This document shows, piece by piece, positions 24,401 to 31,670 of a DNA stretch of 35,814 nt. Source of the stretch: Treponema sp. (GTDB lineage Bacteria > Spirochaetota > Spirochaetia > Treponematales > Breznakiellaceae); assembly GCA_009785215.1 (NCBI GenBank), contig WQWU01000027.1:1-35814 (forward strand), read 5' to 3'. Position 1 is the first letter of the stretch; each line of letters opens with the position of its first letter. Both the position numbers and the translations under genes were made by a program. Under the pieces are notes generated by a model, which saw only the letters and a list, made by a program, of their open reading frames with translations, made no database searches and was not told the origin of the DNA.

Positions 24401-24797
24401 AGATGAAATATGCGAAAGATTTATTAATTGCTTTTATGAAGTAACAAGTATGGATGTGATATTTCCTGTAAAACTTATGGATTTATTTAATATTTTTAAA
24501 AAGACCAATAAAATATACTTTGGTACTGGAAAAAGCTCTGATAACGAAGGAGTAATATCTGCCATAATAAGGGCAATGGATGATCCATTTATAAAAGATT
24601 CAATTGATTTTCCTATTAATAAAACATCAAATATAATTATTTTTATTAGAGGTTGGTTAAAAATGACAAAATCTAATAATTTAATAATCCATAAAAAAAT
24701 TAAAGAATTAACAAATAAAAATGTAAAAATAACATTATGTTATACAACTGATGATAGTGATGGTTTCCATGTCTCAATAATAATACTTAAAGCTTAA
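21429..24797 (+). CDS. Lon-like / degenerate NTPase / BspA-type LRR / FtsZ-like GTPase fusion protein
   Basis: 1122 aa, cytoplasmic. Residues about 90-185 resemble the Lon S16 fold (KSALLGVYLAAV, ITVTGTF, EIPKKIDAF), with Ser106 and Lys159/160 near the positions of the Ser-Lys dyad. About 280-430 looks like an NTPase core without a proper P-loop (INEGNDGERIAIA; SHLIILNIIPD; SRIIIIGEAP). About 445-775 holds eleven BspA-type repeats of ~23 residues (AYAFYGCENLKSIMLP). About 815-1122 is a full FtsZ-like domain: GVGGAGCN (824-831), AIDTDSHTL, tubulin signature GFGGGTGSG (909-917), DVCLPIENEIL, IYFGTGKSSDNEG and a C-terminal beta domain ending at the stop. The T7-loop region reads PVKLMD, keeping one Asp. 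AT-rich. It overlaps the anti-sigma-like gene by 8 bp. The function is unknown; a regulated polymerising sensor is my inference. Confidence 0.75.
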   Translation: MSDFLVPCIIKGITNGLLKVIFILDKPKDDREYVWEKIESLPGINDKGDFICPEKLLRDDFDDIYNNIKKYFIYTFLNSGHANPSFERISCIPIEQPIEISNYTKSALLGVYLAAVKNICDLPIKEKWKTITVTGTFKKSSKNEPDGILELEEITEIPKKIDAFKEYVKDIPCETNNEKHLFIYISNNKTPEEENSTDNISVKRFSPETDTIFDILDFVFDLNNKLLPSGFSAKERIKDERYYHKFEEEINDIKLNYNNELPSYENIKLSNFLNMKKDIPLNKPLYINEGNDGERIAIAIKFVQYMIWNRKYFTPIWINIKNKSDDGRDDGISPPIEFREELSKILYKNPKPAKSLSILAGSSHLIILNIIPDGELSSGFFKRIEAFYNFIKDKSRIIIIGEAPYNKNLNWLTNFDISKFIKSEVPNGLMFEIIEEKYIKITRYIGEEENLNIPDAILGLPVTSIGKEAFKDKKTLENVIIPLAVVIIEDFAFMYCENLKYINFPQNIITIGAYAFYGCENLKSIMLPPKLTVISNSMFNSCRLLEYINIPDSITIIEKNAFRCCSVLKYINIPNNVNTIGEGAFAFCDFEKILIPPNVTSIGKNAFYNCSSLSIIILSPSITSIEDYTFSNCYNLNYAIILSEITKIGYEAFFGCKKLKTINVPSSVIVIKPNAFLGCNALKYINFPLITEIISIYNRDYIYKNEFIYEHIIDYIENALDIQYQDNAHCNNQQQFITFHSSLITIGKDAFKYCNKILNVYIYKQTIAKNAFDEGVRINYYDDELLQIENNIYLNDSNNTSILSPTDKIKQLIEPDIIKISVIGVGGAGCNFLHRIDKNTPYINTIAIDTDSHTLQDSKAKNIILIGKNFANGRGSGGKPENGEKAAKENEGEIKYSIKESNIIFITAGFGGGTGSGACSVVAQIAKELRILTIVIYIMPFYWEGEYKNRIAKQAIDKINTIADVCLPIENEILMSRSLKNKPLSDVNGHIDEICERFINCFYEVTSMDVIFPVKLMDLFNIFKKTNKIYFGTGKSSDNEGVISAIIRAMDDPFIKDSIDFPINKTSNIIIFIRGWLKMTKSNNLIIHKKIKELTNKNVKITLCYTTDDSDGFHVSIIILKA

Positions 24798-24859
24798 TAA
24801 TAAAAAAGACTGCCAGAGCAGATTGAGCCGGAATATTAAGTGAATTCTTCAAGTTTAAC

Positions 24860-26488
24860 TTAAACCTTTGCCCGTCTTAATCTTACGCTTTCAATGTCAT
24901 GGCTGAAAAGTTCACGTAAATCGTTCAATCCCAGCGCCATTAATGCCATGCGATCAATTCCAATACCCCAGGCTGCTACAGGTACATTTATACCAAGGCT
25001 TGCAGTTACTTCCGGCCGGAAAATACCGGAACCGCCAAGTTCAAACCAGCCAAGAACAGGATGTTTAATATGCACTTCTACAGACGGCTCTGTAAAGGGA
25101 AAGTAACCGGGAACATATTTAACCTCTTTAGCTCCGGCAACCTCGCAGGCGAACATTTCCAGCATTCCCAAAAGCGTGCGAAGGTTGACATTTTCGCCTA
25201 ACACAATTCCCTCTGTCTGATAAAAATCCGGCAGATGAGTAGCATCTACGCGATCGTATCTGAAACAGCGGGCAATACCAAAGTACTTGCCGGGAATTTT
25301 TGCAGTGGGCAGGGCTTTTGCCGACAGCGCCGTTCCCTGTGAACGCAGAATAAGACGTTTTGTAAAATCACGATCAAAGCTGTAATTCCAGCCGCGGCTG
25401 CCTGTTGTTCCGCCGTTTTCGTGAGCGGATGCGACATTGGAAAGCCAGGGTTCTTCTATCGATTTTGCCCGCGCAACTCCGTCTTTTGCTTCGCCTTTTG
25501 GATCTGCAATACTATAAGCATCGTGTATATCGCGGGCAGAATGGAACTGCGGCATAAAAAGCGCATCCGAATTCCAGAACTCAGTTTCAACTAACGGGCC
25601 GTCAAATTCTTCAAAACCAAGAGAAGCCAGTTTATCTTTTACATTTTCAAGAAACTTTGCATAAGGATTACTGCGCCCCGGCGTTAAACGAACAGGCGGA
25701 GTTTTAACATTATATGAACGGAATGTCTTGCCTTTCCAGCTGCCGCTTTCCAGCATTGATTGTGTAAGAGCGCCGGTTTCATCACCTGTTATCCCCGCTG
25801 TTTTAAGAGCGTTTGCAGTTTCAACAGCAGCGTCAGTAAAACCATATACAACAGTTTCGCGGTCTATCTGACGAAATGCAGCATCTGCGGCACCGCGTTT
25901 TTTTGCGATAGTGCGGATAAATTGTTTTTCTGCTTCATCCAAAGACGCTTCTGCAAGTAACCCGTTATTTGTAACAACTTTAATCAGTAAACCTTTGATA
26001 ATTTGAAAGTGCGCTAACACAGGATTTTTTGCCGGATCATCAAGGTGTTCAAGCGGCAGCGTTATAGTAACTTTTTTATCGCCGTCCATTGCAAGCACAC
26101 CAAGCTTGGAAAGGCTTCCAAACGCGCTGCCAATGTCTTTATTTTCCATTTTTAGGGCTTCTGCAATATCTGGCAGGCGAGGTTTGTCTTCGGCTTGTTT
26201 TATTCTTTGCCGGATTAATTCCAGTATTCGTTCTTCCGGACTGCCTTTTTCTTTCCAGTCCTGCCCAAGTGCGGTCAATTCGTAATAAACTGCAATTTCT
26301 CGCCGTATTTCACTAATAAGCTCTTTTCCAAAAAGCCAGGAAAGCGCCTGATTTCCGTTTCCCGGTTTAAATCCCAGATCTTTTTCAGCTTTTTCGATAG
26401 TCAGCTCATCACCCTTTTTATAAGAGAGAAGAATTCTTACTTCCAGCGGGTGCAGATTTTTTACAACATTTTTTATATCAACCGGCAT
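24860..26488 (-). CDS. pheS: Phenylalanine--tRNA ligase alpha subunit, archaeal type
   Basis: Catalytic subunit that activates Phe and charges tRNA-Phe with PheT (encoded at 3692). 542 aa from MPVDIKNVVKNLHPLE, preceded by GGAG; an upstream in-frame ATG at 26533 gives an extension without ribosome-binding site. The N-terminal ~200 residues form winged-helix-type tRNA-binding domains as in archaeal/eukaryal PheRS. Class II core: FEEFDGPLVETEFWNSDALF (motif 1 region), FRYDRVDATHLPDFYQTEG (motif 2), GSGIFRPEVTASLGI and GIGIDRMALMALG (motif 3). The length is well above the ~340 aa of usual bacterial PheS, consistent with the archaeal-type enzyme of spirochaetes. Confidence 0.95.
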   Translation of the reverse strand: MPVDIKNVVKNLHPLEVRILLSYKKGDELTIEKAEKDLGFKPGNGNQALSWLFGKELISEIRREIAVYYELTALGQDWKEKGSPEERILELIRQRIKQAEDKPRLPDIAEALKMENKDIGSAFGSLSKLGVLAMDGDKKVTITLPLEHLDDPAKNPVLAHFQIIKGLLIKVVTNNGLLAEASLDEAEKQFIRTIAKKRGAADAAFRQIDRETVVYGFTDAAVETANALKTAGITGDETGALTQSMLESGSWKGKTFRSYNVKTPPVRLTPGRSNPYAKFLENVKDKLASLGFEEFDGPLVETEFWNSDALFMPQFHSARDIHDAYSIADPKGEAKDGVARAKSIEEPWLSNVASAHENGGTTGSRGWNYSFDRDFTKRLILRSQGTALSAKALPTAKIPGKYFGIARCFRYDRVDATHLPDFYQTEGIVLGENVNLRTLLGMLEMFACEVAGAKEVKYVPGYFPFTEPSVEVHIKHPVLGWFELGGSGIFRPEVTASLGINVPVAAWGIGIDRMALMALGLNDLRELFSHDIESVRLRRAKV

Positions 26489-26543
26489 TTTGTCTCCATT
26501 GTTATAATAATCAAAAATTAACATTACGGTCAATATATAAACA

Positions 26544-26571
26544 TTGATTTTTGCCTTTTATGGATTATAAT
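26544..26571 (+). promoter_or_regulatory. Promoter of the hybrid-kinase operon, very short leader
   Basis: TTGATT (26544-26549), a 16-bp spacer, and TATAAT (26566-26571). The ATG at 26586 follows by 14 nt and has no Shine-Dalgarno sequence, so the leader would be about 8 nt. Confidence 0.5.
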
Positions 26572-26585
26572 GTTACATTAGTATT

Positions 26586-29500
26586 ATGATAAAATTTACG
26601 AGTATAAAAACAAGAACTACTCTTTATACATTAATTCCGGTAGTAATCGGTTTTATGATTATCTGTACAGTTATGTTTGTATCATTATTTAATTCGCAAA
26701 GAAATACTGTTAGAGCAGAATTTCATAATATAGTAAAAAAACATACAGGAAACTTCGAAAAAAAAATAAATAATACAATTGATTATCTAGCATTTGTTTC
26801 AAATATCCTGGAATTTCAAATAAAGGAAGATTCAGTAGACAGAGAATTAATGCAAAGGATGATGCTTGAAATTTTTGAAAGATTCCCGAATGTTAGCAGT
26901 TCCAGTCTTTATTTTGAACCCAATATGTATGACGGAAAAGACGCTCTATACAGAAACACAGAATACGGTTCTTCCCTTTCCGGAAGAATAAGTTACTATT
27001 ATAAACGGGAAAACAACAGAACTATCTATTTACCTTCATCTATGGAAAATGAAATAGAATTTCTTCTTCCCTATTATACCATTACCAAAGAAACCGGCCG
27101 CCCGTATTACACAGATCCAGTAATGTACAACATAGACGGAACAGAAGTTTTAATGTGTGTGATTGTTTTTCCGATATACGGCAAAAATAATGAATTTATA
27201 GGCGCTGTAACCGCCGACATTTTCCTTGGCGATATTTATGAATTATTACAGGCAGAAAAAATTTACGAAACCGGATACATGATAATAATTACCGGAAAAA
27301 ACCAGATACTTTACAGCCCCAGATTCGAAGATATCGGAAAAACAAGCGATGAAACATATCTAACATTTTCTTTTCCGGAAAATACAGAAAAAACAATTAT
27401 TTTTCATACAAGGTCTATTATAAATAATAAAAGAGCTTTAACTGCTGTTAATACTTTTTTTATACCGGAAATAGACAGTCATTTTTTCATTTCTATAACT
27501 GCTCCTGTCAGCGAAGTGAATGCATTTGAATCCAGGCTGGTTATTATAATTCTTTTTCTCAGCCTTGCCATAATCGTTCTTACTGCCGTTTTTGTTTTTT
27601 ACTTAATCAATAAACTTACAAAACCATTACAGGAATTTACATCCAGCGCAGATAAACTGGGAAACGGCGATTTCAGCGCAAGAATAACAGGTTATTACGA
27701 TGATGAATTCAGCATTTTAAAAGACACTATCAATTTGATGGCTGAACGCATAGAAGAAAATATAGAAGAATCCAAAATCACACTCCGCGTACTGCAGACA
27801 GTATTAAACGGTATTGATGCATTTATCTACGTAACCATTCCTGCAACAGGCGAGATTCTTTTTATAAACGAACGCATGAAAGTTATGTTCGGGCTTAAAG
27901 ATGATGAAGGAGTAGGGCAGTACTGCTATAAACTTTTCAGAAAAGACCTTGATGAACGATGCTCCTTTTGTCCGATTTTCCAGCTGGAAAAAGAGCCGGA
28001 TAAAGTAGTTGTATGGGAAGAAAAAGTTCCAGAAATAAACCGCGATATCCGCCATACAGACTGTTTTATCGATTGGCCCGGCGGTTTTAAAGTACATATG
28101 CAGCAAGCTATCGATATTACAGATATAAAAACAATAACAGCAGAAAAAATAAAAGCAGAAAACGAAGCACATGATCTGGCGCAGAAAAAAGCACAAGCAG
28201 AAGAAACATCGCGCATGAAATCCGTTTTCCTTGCAAGCATGAGTCATGAAATAAGAACGCCTATGCACGGAATTATAGGATTTTCCGAACTTGCCCTTGA
28301 TGATGATCTGCCTCAGGAATCAAAAAATTATATTTCAAAAATAAAAACAAGCGCAGAAAGTTTATTGTTAATTATTAATGATATTTTGGATGTTTCAAAA
28401 ATTGAGGCTGGAAAAATTGAACTGGAAAAAATACCTTTTGATGTCGGCGATGTTTTTAAACTTTGCCGCTTAATTGCATCTCCAAATGCAGAAGAAAAAG
28501 GCCTTACGCTTTTCTGTTATGCAGAACCTTCTGTCGGCAAACTGCTTCTTGGAGACCCAACGCGGCTTCGCCAGATACTTTTAAATCTTCTTTCCAATGC
28601 CATAAAATTTACAAATAACGGCATGGTAAAACTTTTAGCTGCTGTTAAGGAAAATACACAAAACGGCGTAACAATGCATTTTGAAATAAAAGACAGCGGC
28701 ATTGGCATGACAGATGAACAAATAACCAGGGTATTCCAGCCTTTTATGCAGGCAGATGACAGCACAACAAGAAAATACGGCGGAACAGGACTTGGTCTTA
28801 CAATTACAAAAAGTTTTATAGAACTTATGGGCGGAAAATTGCAGGTAGAAAGCAGTTTTGGCGTAGGAAGTAAATTCTGCTTCGATTTAACATTCGAAAC
28901 AATAGACGTTACTGCAGCTCATTCAGATTTAAATATATCCATTAACCGCAGCGAAAAACCGGTATTCGACGGAGAAATCCTGGTTTGCGAAGACAATGAA
29001 CTTAATAAAATTGTTATCTGCGACCACCTTGCAAAAGTAGGAATAAAAACTGTTGTAGCAGATAACGGAAAAATAGGCGTAGATATTGTCAAAAAATACA
29101 TAGAAAGCGGACATAAACCATTTAATTTAATTTTTATGGATATTCATATGCCGGAAATGGACGGCCTTGAAGCATCCAAAAAAATTATAGAATTGGGATG
29201 CAGAGTGCCGATTATTGCATTAACTGCAAATGTTATGCAAAATGATAAAGAATTGTATTTTAAATCGGGAATTGTTGATTGTCTTCCTAAACCTTTTGTA
29301 ACAAATGATTTGTGGACATGCCTGTTAAAATATATTACGCCTGTCAGTATGATAAACTTAAATAAAGATTCCGATTTCTCAGAAGAAGAAAATCAACGAA
29401 TGGAAATAATTAAAACATTTGTTAAAAATAATCAAACGGCTTTTATCAAAATAAGCGAAGCTTTGGAAGCGGGAGATATTAAACTTGCACACAGGCTGGC

Positions 29501-29915
29501 ACACTCATTAAAAGGCGTTGCAGGACTTGTCGGCAAATATAATTTATCAAAAGCCGCAAGCGCAGTTGAACAATCCCTTGCTCTGGGCAAAGCAGATCAA
29601 TTAAACGATCAAATGATTATACTGGAAAACGAATTAAATTCCGCACTAACTGAACTATCAGATATTGCAGAAAAATTTTTCGGCAAGAATAAAAAAACAA
29701 TAGATGAAAATCTAAGTAAAGAAGCTGCCTTAAACCTTTTAAAAGAACTTGATTTTTTATTGGAATCCGACAGTTATGACAGTTTAGAAATGGTAAAAAA
29801 AATAAGTTCCATTCCCGGCACAGATTTGCTTGCAGAACAGGTAGAAAACATGAAATTTAAACAGGCGCGTGAAACTATAACTAAAATAATAAAACAAATG
29901 GATACCCAAAAATGA
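26586..29915 (+). CDS. Membrane-bound hybrid sensor histidine kinase
   Basis: 1109 aa. Transmembrane helices at about 15-35 and 315-340 enclose a periplasmic dCache-like sensor (SSSLYFEPNMYDGKD, GRPYYTDPVM, VFPIYGKNNEFIGAVTADI). A HAMP linker follows (LTKPLQEFTSSADKLGNGDF), then a PAS-like segment with clustered Cys (CYKLFRKDLDERCSFCPIF). HisKA: SHEIRTPMHG with His554. HATPase: NLLSNAIKFT, DSGIGM, GGTGLGLTI. Receiver: MDIHMPEMDG with Asp852. Hpt: LAHSLKG with His973. This gives a complete internal phosphorelay. It overlaps the following response-regulator gene by 4 bp, the likely output partner. The ligand is unknown. Confidence 0.92.
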   Translation: MIKFTSIKTRTTLYTLIPVVIGFMIICTVMFVSLFNSQRNTVRAEFHNIVKKHTGNFEKKINNTIDYLAFVSNILEFQIKEDSVDRELMQRMMLEIFERFPNVSSSSLYFEPNMYDGKDALYRNTEYGSSLSGRISYYYKRENNRTIYLPSSMENEIEFLLPYYTITKETGRPYYTDPVMYNIDGTEVLMCVIVFPIYGKNNEFIGAVTADIFLGDIYELLQAEKIYETGYMIIITGKNQILYSPRFEDIGKTSDETYLTFSFPENTEKTIIFHTRSIINNKRALTAVNTFFIPEIDSHFFISITAPVSEVNAFESRLVIIILFLSLAIIVLTAVFVFYLINKLTKPLQEFTSSADKLGNGDFSARITGYYDDEFSILKDTINLMAERIEENIEESKITLRVLQTVLNGIDAFIYVTIPATGEILFINERMKVMFGLKDDEGVGQYCYKLFRKDLDERCSFCPIFQLEKEPDKVVVWEEKVPEINRDIRHTDCFIDWPGGFKVHMQQAIDITDIKTITAEKIKAENEAHDLAQKKAQAEETSRMKSVFLASMSHEIRTPMHGIIGFSELALDDDLPQESKNYISKIKTSAESLLLIINDILDVSKIEAGKIELEKIPFDVGDVFKLCRLIASPNAEEKGLTLFCYAEPSVGKLLLGDPTRLRQILLNLLSNAIKFTNNGMVKLLAAVKENTQNGVTMHFEIKDSGIGMTDEQITRVFQPFMQADDSTTRKYGGTGLGLTITKSFIELMGGKLQVESSFGVGSKFCFDLTFETIDVTAAHSDLNISINRSEKPVFDGEILVCEDNELNKIVICDHLAKVGIKTVVADNGKIGVDIVKKYIESGHKPFNLIFMDIHMPEMDGLEASKKIIELGCRVPIIALTANVMQNDKELYFKSGIVDCLPKPFVTNDLWTCLLKYITPVSMINLNKDSDFSEEENQRMEIIKTFVKNNQTAFIKISEALEAGDIKLAHRLAHSLKGVAGLVGKYNLSKAASAVEQSLALGKADQLNDQMIILENELNSALTELSDIAEKFFGKNKKTIDENLSKEAALNLLKELDFLLESDSYDSLEMVKKISSIPGTDLLAEQVENMKFKQARETITKIIKQMDTQK

Positions 29916-30808
29916 CTTCCGAAAAAAAAATCCTCGTTGTAGATGATGAAAAAATAAATATTATGGCTTTGGCGCAATTTTTAAAACCAAGGTACGATAT
30001 AATTGTAGCAACAGACGGCGCTGCCGCTCTGGAAACGGCAGAAAAACATATCCCAGATTTAATTTTGTTGGATATAATCATGCCGGACATGAGCGGGTTC
30101 GATGTTCTTTTAAAATTAAAAGATACTGCAGCAACCATGAATATTCCGGTAATTTTTATAACCGGGTTAAGCGATGCAGAAGACGAAGAAAAAGGTTTGT
30201 CTCTTGGTGCTGTAGATTATATAAAAAAACCTTTTAATCAGACAATTGTAAAAGCAAGAATTCAAACTCATTTAAAAATGGCGGATTATGTAAAAACAAT
30301 AGAAAAACTTTGTATGCTGGATGCGCTCACAGGACTGCCAAACAGACGCGGGTTCGACTCGCGTATAGAAGCCGAGTGGGGGCGCTCTCACAGGGAAAAA
30401 AAGAAGCTCGGTTTAATTATGCTGGATATCGATAATTTTAAAATATATAACGATACATACGGACATCCTCAGGGCGATATTTTGCTGCAGACAATCGCAG
30501 AAATACTGAACAAAACGCTTCATAGAGCTTCTGATATTGCAGTAAGATGGGGCGGAGAAGAATTCTGTGTCTTGCTTCCTGATACAGATATAGAAGGCAC
30601 ATACAAAATAGCAGAACAAATACGAAAAAATATTATGGATACTCCCATAACTTGTTTATCCAATAAAGAAATTTCTGTAACAGTCAGCCTTGGCGCCTGT
30701 TCAATAATTCCGGGCGATAACGATAAAATTGCCGATTACATCTCGGAAGTTGATAAATTGCTCTATATTGCAAAGAAAAACGGCAAAAATCAGACTTGTA
30801 TACCATAA
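29912..30808 (+). CDS. Response regulator with GGDEF domain (diguanylate cyclase)
   Basis: 298 aa. Receiver domain 1-120 with LLDIIMPDMSG (phospho-acceptor Asp54) and the conserved Lys in YIKKPF. GGDEF domain about 130-298: DALTGLPNRRGFDSRI at the start and active-site GGEEF at 214-218, so cyclic-di-GMP synthesis is expected. An RxxD inhibitory-site motif (RASD, 205-208) lies five residues before GGEEF, indicating product feedback. It overlaps the hybrid kinase gene by ATGA, so phosphotransfer from the kinase Hpt domain to Asp54 probably controls cyclase activity and thereby motility or surface behaviour. Confidence 0.93.
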   Translation: MTSEKKILVVDDEKINIMALAQFLKPRYDIIVATDGAAALETAEKHIPDLILLDIIMPDMSGFDVLLKLKDTAATMNIPVIFITGLSDAEDEEKGLSLGAVDYIKKPFNQTIVKARIQTHLKMADYVKTIEKLCMLDALTGLPNRRGFDSRIEAEWGRSHREKKKLGLIMLDIDNFKIYNDTYGHPQGDILLQTIAEILNKTLHRASDIAVRWGGEEFCVLLPDTDIEGTYKIAEQIRKNIMDTPITCLSNKEISVTVSLGACSIIPGDNDKIADYISEVDKLLYIAKKNGKNQTCIP

Positions 30809-30824
30809 AATGCACCGAAATTCC

Positions 30825-30853
30825 TTGACCCAAACGCGTTTTTTTTGTATTTT
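30825..30853 (+). promoter_or_regulatory. Candidate promoter of the grpE-dnaK-dnaJ block
   Basis: TTGACC (30825-30830), a 17-bp spacer with a T tract, and TATTTT (30848-30853), 32 bp before grpE. No CIRCE-type inverted repeat (HrcA operator) is visible here. Confidence 0.45.
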
Positions 30854-30885
30854 TTATATAAGAAAATAATAATTAGGTACCGGAA

Positions 30886-31521
30886 ATGATAGAACAAGAG
30901 ACTCAGACAGGTCAACCTGACCAAGAACAGGCTCAGGTTGAGGGAAATGAAAAAGAAGAAGTTGCTGCACAAGGTGCTACACAAAGTGCGGCAGAAGGAG
31001 CCGATTCAGCTTCTGAAACTTCACCCTCCCCTGTAACCCCGGAAGAAAAGATAGCTGATCTGGAAGAAAAACTGGCAGAATCTCACAACCAATTTCTGCG
31101 AAAAGCAGCTGAATTTGAAAATTTCCGCAAGCGGATGAATCAGGAAAAAACAAGCGCAATTGAATACGCAAACCAAAGCCTTTTACTGGACATTATCCCG
31201 ATAATCGATGATTTTGAACGCGCAATTCAGGCTGGGGAAGCAGGCTTGCAAGCCGGCTCTGCAGACTACAATGGCTTTTTAGAAGGCATCAAGATGATCG
31301 AAAAACGATTCATAAATCAGCTGGAAGTTAAGTGGGGTTTAAAACGCTTTAATTCTGCAGGAGAACTTTTTGATCCTAACCTTCACGAAGCGCTCTTTAT
31401 GGAAAAATCATCCGATGTAACCGAGGCAACTGTACAGGAAGATTTGGTAAAAGGGTATTATTTAAAAGAAAGAGTTATAAGAGCGGCAAAAGTAAAAGTA
31501 CTAATGCCGGAAACTAATTAA
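30886..31521 (+). CDS. grpE: Nucleotide exchange factor GrpE
   Basis: 211 aa co-chaperone that releases ADP from DnaK. The N-terminal ~50 residues are acidic and Gln/Glu/Ala-rich and probably disordered. A long coiled-coil helix follows (KIADLEEKLAESHNQFLRKA, AEFENFRKRM), then the beta-domain that contacts DnaK (FDPNLHEALFMEKSSDVTE, VQEDLVKGYYLKERVIRAAK). Length and motifs are normal for the family. It is first gene of the chaperone block, 149 bp before dnaK, with a structured repeat leader between them. The ribosome-binding site is weak. Confidence 0.95.
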   Translation: MIEQETQTGQPDQEQAQVEGNEKEEVAAQGATQSAAEGADSASETSPSPVTPEEKIADLEEKLAESHNQFLRKAAEFENFRKRMNQEKTSAIEYANQSLLLDIIPIIDDFERAIQAGEAGLQAGSADYNGFLEGIKMIEKRFINQLEVKWGLKRFNSAGELFDPNLHEALFMEKSSDVTEATVQEDLVKGYYLKERVIRAAKVKVLMPETN

Positions 31522-31533
31522 CAAATATTTATT

Positions 31534-31670
31534 AGGAGTTATAATCAACACTTCGTGTTGATTTTCGATTAAAATCAGCGGCAAAGCCGCTTAAATAGGA
31601 GTTTTCATTAACACTTCGTGTTAATGTTCGATTAAAATCAGCGGCAAAGCCGCTTAAATAGGAGTTATAA
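31534..31670 (+). repeat. Two and a fraction tandem copies of a 63-bp hairpin repeat in the dnaK leader
   Basis: Unit 1 (31534-31596) and unit 2 (31597-31659) are followed by an 11-bp third start (31660-31670) that supplies dnaK's ribosome-binding site; every unit starts with AGGAGTT. Each full unit holds two hairpins: AATCAACAC-TTC-GTGTTGATT in unit 1, CATTAACAC-TTC-GTGTTAATG in unit 2, and AGCGGC-AAA-GCCGCT in both. The differences between units are compensatory, so pairing is kept. Possible roles are a post-transcriptional control element (an RNA thermometer would be attractive before dnaK) or a dispersed palindromic repeat that has duplicated. Confidence 0.8.

Noticed and set aside
3692-26488. 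pheS and pheT separation as evidence of a rearrangement caused by the accessory region
   Set aside because: Archaeal-type PheRS subunits are usually encoded apart in spirochaetes, so separation alone is not informative.
27804-28268. Minus-strand 154-aa frame inside the hybrid kinase
   Set aside because: Antisense shadow of the HisKA/PAS coding region; Cys/Phe-rich composition unlike real proteins here.
30345-30372. GGTTCGA-like T-loop sequence suggesting a tRNA
   Set aside because: It lies inside the well-defined GGDEF coding region (RRGFDSR), and no acceptor or anticodon stems can be drawn.
31534-31659. Possible CRISPR array before dnaK
   Set aside because: The copies are directly adjacent without spacers, carry two hairpins each and include the ribosome-binding site; no cas genes are present.
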